From: DHVE2 group archaeon
GTDB lineage: Archaea > Thermoplasmatota > Thermoplasmata > Thermoplasmatales > Aciduliprofundaceae
Assembly: GCA_026986135.1 (NCBI GenBank)
Contig: JALSPD010000177.1
Coordinates: 1 to 6,397, forward strand
Direction of reading: 5' to 3'
Length of the DNA: 6,397 nt
Under the pieces are notes generated by a model. The model was not told where the DNA came from, did no database searches, and saw only the letters and a program-made list of their open reading frames with translations. Made by a program: the position numbers and the translations under genes. Shown here one piece after another: positions 1 through 4,497 of this stretch (within the stretch, counting starts at the first letter, position 1; every line of letters begins with the position of its first letter).

Positions 1-910
1 GATTGCGCATTTCCATATTGGTGAAGGATTCTACAATGTTGTAATCACTGGAGATATAAAATTTGAGCGTTCATGGCTATTCAACCCTGCACATAACAGG
101 TTCCCTAGAGTGGAAACCGTGATAATGGAAAGCACCTATGGCGGTCGTGAGGATTTTCAACCCCCACGAAAAGATGCTGCGGAAAGGCTAAAGGATGTGG
201 TACTGAGAACCATAGAGCGTGGTGGTAAGGTACTTATACCAGTATTCGCAGTGGGTAGAAGCCAGGAGGTAATGCTTGTACTTGAAAGTTATATGCGAGC
301 TGGGGTTATACCCGAAACTCCAATATATCTTGATGGCATGATCTGGGAAGCCACCACCATACACGCTGCCTACCCAGAGTATCTCAACAAGGATTTGCGG
401 GAACTTATATTCAAAAAGAAGGAAAACCCCTTCCTATCAGATGTATTCCACAGAGTTGAGTCGGGAGAGCGCAGAGAAAATGTTATTAATTCATCTGATC
501 CAGTAATAGTTCTTTCCACCTCTGGTATGATGAACGGAGGTCCTGTTCTTGAATATTTCAAGCACTGGGCCGATGATTCACGCAACACCCTGGTGTTTGT
601 AGGATATCAGGCAGAGAGAACGCTTGGTAGACGGATACAGAACGGGCTTAGCGAGATAACCATGATGGAAAGGGGACAACCAATACACATAAAAATTGAG
701 ATGGATGTTGAAACTATTGATGGTTTCTCAGGGCATTCTGATAGAAGACAGTTGATACAGTTCATAGGCTCAATGAATCCAAAGCCTGAGAGAATAATCA
801 CATGCCATGGCGAAGAGGGAAAATGCATTGATCTTGCAATAGGACTACACAAGAGATACGGTATGGAAACCATCGCTTTAAAAAATCTGGATGCACTAAG
901 ATTAAAGTGA
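1..910 (+). CDS. aCPSF1/FttA beta-CASP ribonuclease (archaeal transcription termination factor), 3' part
   Basis: The gene enters from the left edge. The reading frame is open from base 2 and ends with TGA at 908-910, giving 302 C-terminal residues of a protein that is normally about 630-650. The N-terminal KH domains and most of the metallo-beta-lactamase motifs, including the third histidine motif, lie upstream of the window. Visible motifs in fragment numbering are the motif-4 aspartate in ITGD (about residues 15-18), MESTYGG, the beta-CASP stretch PVFAVGRSQE (80-89), STSGMMNGGP (172-181), GYQAERTLGRR, motif B GFSGHSD with His245, and motif C ITCHGE with His269. The C-terminus (NLDALRLK) resembles the conserved dimerisation tail. 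A GTG at 110 could be mistaken for a start, but the 36 in-frame residues before it match the family, so it is internal. Family knowledge: this zinc-dependent endo/exoribonuclease cuts nascent RNA in U-rich regions and drives transcription termination across archaea. All catalytic residues within the fragment look intact. Confidence in the family is high. Confidence 0.95.
   Translation, partial: IAHFHIGEGFYNVVITGDIKFERSWLFNPAHNRFPRVETVIMESTYGGREDFQPPRKDAAERLKDVVLRTIERGGKVLIPVFAVGRSQEVMLVLESYMRAGVIPETPIYLDGMIWEATTIHAAYPEYLNKDLRELIFKKKENPFLSDVFHRVESGERRENVINSSDPVIVLSTSGMMNGGPVLEYFKHWADDSRNTLVFVGYQAERTLGRRIQNGLSEITMMERGQPIHIKIEMDVETIDGFSGHSDRRQLIQFIGSMNPKPERIITCHGEEGKCIDLAIGLHKRYGMETIALKNLDALRLK
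880..885 (-). terminator. possible U-tract terminator downstream of trm5
   Basis: Six A on the + strand give a U6 tract on the - strand about 28 nt past the trm5 stop, within the end of the facing aCPSF1 gene. With only 2 bp between the two stop codons, any trm5 terminator must overlap the neighbour. Composition evidence only. Confidence 0.2.
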
Positions 911-912
911 TC

Positions 913-1638
913 TCATATCTTCTGCAGAAGGAAGCTGAAAAGGGTCTTTGCAGGGGAATACTCATGTACCCTGTGATACTCAAGGATCTTGAGATCATAT
1001 TCATCAAAATTTTTATTGTGTACCTCATCTTTCGGAAGGATCTCATAGTAATGGATAACTCCTCTTTTTTTCAGAGTTTCAATGGCGTAAGGAATAAATT
1101 CAGAGGCGCTGTGGGGCAAATTCATTATTACCCTATCCACCTTCTCTGGAATTTTGCGGTATATTTCCTTTGCGTCTCCGAGTAGAGGATAGATATTCCC
1201 TACCTTGTTTAGTCTTATGTTCTCTTTTAGATACTCAATTGCATAGGGATTTATATCACCTGCATAGATCCTCACATTTCTGTACTTTGCTATAAGCACA
1301 CTGAAAGGACCACAACCAGCAAACATATCATAAATTACCTCCCCATCATTTACGCTGCTGACGACCTTCCATCTCTCAGTAGCGAGCCTCGGAGAAAAAT
1401 AAACCTTTGAAATATCAACCTTTATCCTCACTCCATACTCCCTGTGTATAGTCTCTGTTCTTTCTCCCCTTATAAGCTCTAAATTTCTTACGCGCGTTTT
1501 ACCAGTCACCCCGTAATCCACTGCAACATTTTTGATATTCTTATGTTTTTTTAGGATATAATCTGCGATTTCATTGAGATCTATATCCTCACGAAATTTT
1601 ATTATTGCAATATCTCCCACGATGTCAAAGGAGACCAT
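913..1638 (-). CDS. trm5: tRNA (guanine-37 N1)-methyltransferase Trm5, short form without D1 domain
   Basis: This 241-residue protein should transfer a methyl group from SAM to N1 of G37 in tRNA, next to the anticodon, which prevents +1 frameshifting. It starts directly in the D2 domain (residues 1-90), which contains the family signature FSPRLATER (81-89) with the conserved Arg84. The Rossmann-like D3 domain follows: motif I DMFAGCGPF (104-112), the ribose-binding acidic loop GDINP with Asp128, and the motif IV variant NLP (173-175). The SPRL signature argues for Trm5 rather than the related wyosine enzyme Taw2/TYW2, which usually has GN at this place. M. jannaschii Trm5 is about 336 residues with an extra N-terminal D1 domain that touches the tRNA elbow. 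That domain is absent here, and there is no room for it because the ATG lies 4 nt after the upstream gene's stop. No strong Shine-Dalgarno is seen, so translation is probably coupled to the HTH gene upstream. Whether the enzyme is monofunctional or a bifunctional Trm5a type cannot be decided from sequence alone. Confidence 0.88.
   Translation of the reverse strand: MVSFDIVGDIAIIKFREDIDLNEIADYILKKHKNIKNVAVDYGVTGKTRVRNLELIRGERTETIHREYGVRIKVDISKVYFSPRLATERWKVVSSVNDGEVIYDMFAGCGPFSVLIAKYRNVRIYAGDINPYAIEYLKENIRLNKVGNIYPLLGDAKEIYRKIPEKVDRVIMNLPHSASEFIPYAIETLKKRGVIHYYEILPKDEVHNKNFDEYDLKILEYHRVHEYSPAKTLFSFLLQKI
1065..1071 (+). terminator. possible U-tract terminator downstream of the aCPSF1 gene
   Basis: A run of seven T on the + strand, with a five-T run at 1010-1014 before it, lies 100-160 nt past the aCPSF1 stop. 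It sits inside the oppositely oriented trm5 gene. Archaeal termination commonly occurs at U-rich tracts without a hairpin, so this could end the + transcript. The evidence is sequence composition only. Confidence 0.2.
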
Positions 1639-1642
1639 ATAG

Positions 1643-1948
1643 CTACACTACCAGTTTGAGTATCTCTCTTTTTATTATTCTAATGGTCTGTGATACTTCA
1701 TCCAGAACCTCCACTGCATTGAGAAGCCCATCTTTTATATTACCTCTTATCACCGCACCATTTGGAGTGGATTTTATGAAGCCCTCATTCTCAAGAATGC
1801 GCAATGAATGCCTAACTTCATGTTCTCCAAGCCCCAGCTCCTGCGAGATTCTGACTATTCCAATGGGTTGCTTTTCTTTTACAATTTCAAGCACCTTAAT
1901 ATGTCGTGAGAGCAGTTCCATTTCGGAGTAAAGTTTGTCTGTTAGCAT
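1643..1948 (-). CDS. small winged helix-turn-helix protein, putative transcription regulator
   Basis: A 101-residue protein of a type often found in archaea. A short N-terminal helix (about 5-25) precedes a winged HTH: helix 2 around 31-38 (IVRISQEL), a recognition helix around 42-53 (EHEVRHSLRILE), and a wing around 57-68 ending in GAVI. It ends in an amphipathic helix (71-99) rich in I/L/V that may serve for dimerisation. There is no effector-binding domain. The start is supported by a good Shine-Dalgarno AGGTGA four bases upstream. It is the first gene of an operon with trm5, whose ATG follows the stop by 4 nt. A TATA/BRE promoter lies just upstream. It could autoregulate from the divergent region beside it, but its targets are not visible in the sequence. 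I recognise the fold, not a named family. Confidence 0.8.
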   Translation of the reverse strand: MLTDKLYSEMELLSRHIKVLEIVKEKQPIGIVRISQELGLGEHEVRHSLRILENEGFIKSTPNGAVIRGNIKDGLLNAVEVLDEVSQTIRIIKREILKLVV

Positions 1949-1952
1949 TCTA

Positions 1953-1958
1953 TCACCT
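1953..1958 (-). promoter_or_regulatory. Shine-Dalgarno site of the wHTH gene
   Basis: On the - strand the bases read AGGTGA, four bases before the ATG at 1948. It matches the anti-SD end of archaeal 16S rRNA and fixes the start of the wHTH gene. It is one of few clear SD sites in this window, where the other transcript-leading genes look leaderless. Confidence 0.65.
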
Positions 1959-1979
1959 AACTGCCTCCATGAGTACGGA

Positions 1980-1995
1980 AATTAAAAACTTTCGG
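1980..1995 (-). promoter_or_regulatory. BRE/TATA promoter of the wHTH-trm5 operon
   Basis: On the - strand, CCGAAAG (BRE-like) directly precedes GTTTTTAATT (TATA-like, 1980-1989). The box centre is about 36 bp from the ATG, so transcription should begin near 1958, leaving a very short leader that just contains the SD. This is an inference from spacing and consensus. Confidence 0.5.
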
Positions 1996-2027
1996 AAGAT
2001 ACACGTGGATACAGAGAGCAGAAACTA

Positions 2028-2041
2028 TTTCACATGTGGAA
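2028..2041. promoter_or_regulatory. near-palindromic site in the divergent promoter region (candidate operator)
   Basis: The perfect 8-bp palindrome CACATGTG (2031-2038) is extended to a 14-bp near-palindrome with one mismatched pair (TTTCACATGTGGAA). It sits between the two divergent promoters, about 26 bp upstream of the TATA box of the endonuclease IV-like gene, a plausible place for a dimeric regulator. A shorter related CACGTG palindrome lies at 2002-2007. Function is unproven. Confidence 0.3.
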
Positions 2042-2066
2042 ATATACCTGGCGTAAGAATAGCACA

Positions 2067-2076
2067 AATATTTAAT
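2067..2076 (+). promoter_or_regulatory. TATA box of the endonuclease IV-like gene, predicting a leaderless mRNA
   Basis: AAATATTTAA is centred about 25 bp upstream of the ATG at 2096. Archaeal transcription starts roughly 25 bp downstream of the TATA centre, so the mRNA likely begins at or beside the start codon. The G-rich AAGGGG just before the ATG is too close to act as an ordinary Shine-Dalgarno, which agrees with a leaderless transcript. Confidence 0.5.
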
Positions 2077-2095
2077 TGAAAGCACATTAAGGGGT

Positions 2096-2926
2096 ATGGA
2101 TAGACTTAGATTCGGGACCGCAGGGATACCGCATAAATCGGTGGAAAGAACAGCAGTGGGAGGTATAAAAACTATTAACTCCCTTGGACTTGATGCCATG
2201 GAACTTGAATTTGTACATGGCGTAAGAATGTCTATGCACAGAGCATATGAGGTTAGAAAGGTGAGCAAAAGTCTTGATGTTACCATTACAGCCCATGCAC
2301 CATACTACATAAATCTAAACTCTTCTGAAAAGGAGAAAGTAGAAGCAAGCATTAAAAGGATATATGACACCGCAAAGGTAACATGGGCCGCAGGTGGATA
2401 CTCAATAGTTTTTCATGCGGCCTACTACGGAAAAGTTTCAAAGGAAAAAGTATACGAGAGAGTAAAAGAAAATATAAGCAAAATTGTGCACAATCTTAAA
2501 GAGGAGGGCATTAAAATATGGGTAAGACCAGAAACCATGGGCAAATTGAGCCAGTTTGGAACCCTTGAAGAGATCGTTAAATTGAGCGAGGAAATAGATA
2601 TGGTCATGCCCTGCGTAGACTTTGCACACCTACATGCAAGATCCGCAGGTGGATTCAACACCTACGATGAATTCAGCTCAATTCTTGAATACATTGAAAA
2701 GCATCTTGGAAGAGAAGCTCTGGATAACATGCACATACATTTCTCAGGGATAGAATACGGGGAGAAAGGAGAGAGAAGACATCTTCACCTTAGAGACTCA
2801 GATATGAATTACGAGGCTATGCTAAGAGCATGGAAAGATTACAATATAAAAGGGGTTGCAATATCTGAGAGTCCAAACCTTGAAGATGATGCCCTCCTGG
2901 CTAAAAAGATATATCAATCTCTTTGA
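2096..2926 (+). CDS. endonuclease IV (Nfo)-like TIM-barrel protein
   Basis: This 276-residue protein is similar in size to bacterial endonuclease IV (about 285), the AP endonuclease that cuts 5' to abasic sites in base-excision repair. Counterparts of the trinuclear metal-site ligands can be picked out in order: His67 (AHAPYY), His107 (FHAAYY), Glu146 (RPET), Asp175 and His178 (CVDFAHLH), His213 (MHIHFSG), His229 (GERRHLHL) and Glu258 (SESP). The partner of E. coli Asp229, two residues before the RRH histidine, appears to be Arg227. The protein belongs to the archaeal branch of the Nfo/xylose-isomerase-like superfamily. Real AP-endonuclease activity is plausible but not assured, and a sugar-phosphate isomerase-type role is the alternative. 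The ATG at 2096 is favoured because the TATA box sits about 25 bp upstream and GTAGIP is a typical first strand. The 3' end overlaps the facing methyltransferase gene by 13 bp. Confidence 0.8.
   Translation: MDRLRFGTAGIPHKSVERTAVGGIKTINSLGLDAMELEFVHGVRMSMHRAYEVRKVSKSLDVTITAHAPYYINLNSSEKEKVEASIKRIYDTAKVTWAAGGYSIVFHAAYYGKVSKEKVYERVKENISKIVHNLKEEGIKIWVRPETMGKLSQFGTLEEIVKLSEEIDMVMPCVDFAHLHARSAGGFNTYDEFSSILEYIEKHLGREALDNMHIHFSGIEYGEKGERRHLHLRDSDMNYEAMLRAWKDYNIKGVAISESPNLEDDALLAKKIYQSL
2903..2907 (-). terminator. short U-tract after the methyltransferase gene
   Basis: Five A on the + strand give a U5 tract on the - strand, seven bases past the methyltransferase stop and within the 3' end of the endonuclease IV-like gene. 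It mirrors the tract at 2928-2932, so the convergent pair may carry overlapping termination signals. Weak evidence. Confidence 0.22.
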
Positions 2927-3531
2927 ATTTTTCTGCAGTTTAATACTACAAAACTTGCATCCTCTACATAACCCTCCACAATATCAGTTCTTGGAGGATC
3001 CCCTATCAATGTGGAGACTATACCTGCGATTTCAAACTTACCTCTTATAAGAGCTTTAACCTCATTATATCTGTAAAAGTGAGCACCTTCAAATCGCTTA
3101 TCTCCATTCTTTGCCAGGGATTCATACTTTCTCCCATATGGGCTTCCCCCAGGTATGAAAGCCAGTATCAATCCACCATCATGCCTCAGAACACGATAAA
3201 CTTCATCAATTACCATGGCTGGATCATCAAAAAATGGGAGTGTGGTGGAGATCAGCACCATAGCAAAAAAACCGTCAGGGAATGGTATTTTTTCACCTTT
3301 ACCTACAATTGCCTTTACACCTCTTTTTTTTGCAAATTCAAGCATATTTACATCAGGATCAATCCCATACTCAATATTGAGAGCCCCGGCAAATCTTCCT
3401 GTTCCAACACCTATTTCAAGTTTAGGTGAGGAATACATTGAGGAAAACCGCTTTATCGCTTCCAGTTCAGCCAGATAAAGGTCATGATGCCTATCGTACC
3501 ATGAGTCGTACTCCTCTGGATCAAAAACCAT
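2914..3531 (-). CDS. class I SAM-dependent methyltransferase (UbiE/Methyltransf_11 type), substrate unknown
   Basis: A 205-residue protein beginning MVFDPEEYDSWYD, a typical opening for small UbiE-like methyltransferases. Motif I is LEIGVGTGRF with the glycine triad at 41-45. An acidic ribose-binding residue follows in GIDPD (about 55-57), then GEKIPFPDGFFA and the post-motif helix VIDEVYRVLRHDGGLIL. The C-terminal part carries a substrate cap but no motif I can name, so the methyl acceptor (small molecule, lipid or protein) is open. A longer reading from 3579 exists, but I chose the ATG at 3531. It is preceded by a clear GGGGAGATGA Shine-Dalgarno nine bases away, it sits 4 nt after the stop of the upstream gene, and the family homology begins here. 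It is probably cotranscribed with the MTH1187-family gene. The end overlaps the facing endonuclease IV-like gene by 13 bp. Confidence 0.85.
   Translation of the reverse strand: MVFDPEEYDSWYDRHHDLYLAELEAIKRFSSMYSSPKLEIGVGTGRFAGALNIEYGIDPDVNMLEFAKKRGVKAIVGKGEKIPFPDGFFAMVLISTTLPFFDDPAMVIDEVYRVLRHDGGLILAFIPGGSPYGRKYESLAKNGDKRFEGAHFYRYNEVKALIRGKFEIAGIVSTLIGDPPRTDIVEGYVEDASFVVLNCRKIQRD
2928..2932 (+). terminator. short U-tract after the endonuclease IV-like gene
   Basis: Five T begin two bases after the TGA stop, on the coding strand. This is compatible with archaeal U-rich termination. It lies inside the 3' end of the facing methyltransferase gene. Confidence 0.25.
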
Positions 3532-3535
3532 AATA

Positions 3536-3545
3536 TCATCTCCCC
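3536..3545 (-). promoter_or_regulatory. Shine-Dalgarno site deciding the methyltransferase start
   Basis: The - strand reads GGGGAGATGA, with the GGAG core nine bases before the ATG at 3531. It overlaps the stop codon of the upstream gene (3536-3538), so ribosomes finishing that gene can reinitiate. It favours the ATG at 3531 over the upstream alternative at 3579. Confidence 0.6.
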
Positions 3546-3829
3546 AGAACCGCTCTTTTCTTTGATTCCATAGTAGCATCCTTATCCACGCGATGATCTA
3601 TCTTGAGATCTATTATTACCCGTTTGGCACCTGCATTTAACATAGCTTCCTCCGCAGCTTTTACTAACTTAAATATATCTTCAAGGGTTTCTGCTTCTAT
3701 TATTGTACTCATCGGCGTAAGTTCATATTTTACTCCTGCATTCTTTATTACTTCAAACGCTTTTTTTACATATCCAGAAACACCAGTACCCACCCCAAGA
3801 GGCGTGAGAGTAAGCTCTGCAATTATCAT
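3536..3829 (-). CDS. MTH1187/YkoF-family thiamine-binding-like protein
   Basis: A 97-residue protein matching the small ferredoxin-like-fold family (Pfam Thiamine_BP, PF01910; MTH1187 type). It has the usual opening MIIAELTLTPLG, the GTGVSGYV segment, the central YELTPMSTIIEAET block that lines the ligand pocket in relatives, and the late IDLKIDHRVDK strand. Family members are typically about 100 residues and form tetramers; some bind thiamine or its pyrimidine part, but for most archaeal members the ligand is unproven. A GTG at 3871 would add 14 residues, but these lack homology and would place the start on the upstream gene's stop codon. The ATG at 3829 fits the family and lies about 30 bp from a TATA box. 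The gene is followed after 4 nt by the methyltransferase. No riboswitch (TPP or other) is visible upstream, because the gap is only 38 bp. Confidence 0.88.
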   Translation of the reverse strand: MIIAELTLTPLGVGTGVSGYVKKAFEVIKNAGVKYELTPMSTIIEAETLEDIFKLVKAAEEAMLNAGAKRVIIDLKIDHRVDKDATMESKKRAVLGR

Positions 3830-3854
3830 ATTATAATCATTAAACTGACATATC

Positions 3855-3864
3855 AAATAAATTT
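3855..3864 (-). promoter_or_regulatory. TATA box of the thiamine-binding-like/methyltransferase operon
   Basis: The - strand reads AAATTTATTT in the 38-bp gap just after the TraB-like stop codon, centred about 30 bp before the ATG at 3829. Transcription would start within about five bases of the ATG. No Shine-Dalgarno is present, so a leaderless or near-leaderless mRNA is likely. Confidence 0.45.
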
Positions 3865-3867
3865 TTC

Positions 3868-4497
3868 TCACGATAGGAGGTTTCCAAGAACACCCTCCAT
3901 CCTCTCAACTTCAAGAATAACCATACATCTGCGATTTTTACAGTTATTAACCGCATTCCTTATTTTCATTGCCATATACCTCTCACGCTCCCGCTCAATA
4001 TCCATAAACTCACGAATCCTGTTTATCTCCTTATCCCACTCTATCGCAAACTCCTCCGGCGTCTTGGCCTTGAACTCCTTTTTCCATACTTTCCTTTTTC
4101 TAAGTTCAAATCTGATTAATTTTATCACATCAATCTTGCGGGTGAATAACTCAGTATAATCCATATCTGGCATGTCTATAGGTACAATATCAAAATTGTA
4201 TCTTTTAAGAAGAGAAAAAAGCTCAAGATAGGTTGGTACTGGAAGGCCCACCTCACCAAATCTCTCAAGTTTCTTTGCATATATTACTTCATAATCATCG
4301 GGATCTATTTCAAAAGGCTCCTTCAAATATTTTTCAAGACCTTCCATCTCCTCAGGTGACATAGAGACCATTACCATATCAGGTACAAAATCCTCAAAGA
4401 CCTTTCTAAGGGAATCTCGCTCACTTACAAGTCCCTTAACCGTACCAAAAAAAAGGATCTCTTTACCATCAATTTTAATTTTTTTTACTATGCTCAT
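3868..4497 (-). CDS. TraB-like protein with altered active-site motifs, probably non-catalytic
   Basis: A 209-residue protein that I assign to the TraB/COG1916-like superfamily by pattern. The N-terminus ILFFGTVKG...VPDMVMVSMSPEEMEGL matches the TraB opening (GTxH...RPDVVAVEL). A middle block ERFGEVGLPVPTYLE then PIDMPDMDY follows. Near the C-terminus come ERERYMAMKI (170-179) and VILEVERMEGVLG (193-205), matching the TraB ending ERDxYMAxxL...VVGAGHxxGI. Both histidine motifs that bind metal in this superfamily are changed: the GTxH histidine is Lys21, and GxGH reads EVER with Arg199. The protein therefore looks like a pseudoenzyme or a divergent subfamily. It is as short as the TraB core, with no C-terminal membrane part, so it should be cytosolic. 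The ATG overlaps the upstream regulator's TGA (ATGA) and has a GAGGAG Shine-Dalgarno six bases away, so translation is coupled. The biological role is unknown; the assignment is by eye only. Confidence 0.6.
   Translation of the reverse strand: MSIVKKIKIDGKEILFFGTVKGLVSERDSLRKVFEDFVPDMVMVSMSPEEMEGLEKYLKEPFEIDPDDYEVIYAKKLERFGEVGLPVPTYLELFSLLKRYNFDIVPIDMPDMDYTELFTRKIDVIKLIRFELRKRKVWKKEFKAKTPEEFAIEWDKEINRIREFMDIERERERYMAMKIRNAVNNCKNRRCMVILEVERMEGVLGNLLS

Noticed and set aside
110..112. GTG as the start of the beta-CASP ribonuclease gene
   Set aside because: The frame is open to the left edge, and the residues before it, including the ITGD motif-4 aspartate, belong to the family. The gene is cut by the window edge rather than starting here.
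907..1185. Possible + strand coding region opposite trm5, and similar antisense frames elsewhere
   Set aside because: The products have no recognisable domains and low-complexity composition, and they lie wholly opposite well-supported genes. They are shadows of the real frames.
1949..2095. Small RNA or tRNA gene in the largest intergenic region
   Set aside because: At 147 bp it holds two promoters and a short palindrome. I see no cloverleaf, T-loop consensus or GC-rich structured stretch.
2049..2229. 12-base direct repeat TGGCGTAAGAAT at 2049-2060 and 2218-2229, with partial matches near 1083 and 3714
   Set aside because: One copy is in the promoter region and another inside coding sequence, in different contexts and without regular spacing. 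Chance or base composition is the simpler explanation.
3532..3579. Longer N-terminus of the methyltransferase from 3579
   Set aside because: It would overlap the upstream gene by 44 nt and lacks family similarity, whereas the ATG at 3531 has a good Shine-Dalgarno and the typical opening.
3830..3867. TPP or other riboswitch before the thiamine-binding-like gene
   Set aside because: The gap is only 38 bp and contains a TATA box, so there is no room for an aptamer.
3830..3871. Longer N-terminus of the thiamine-binding-like protein from a GTG at 3871
   Set aside because: The extra 14 residues do not fit the family, and a TATA box sits inside this segment, so it is more likely promoter than coding sequence.
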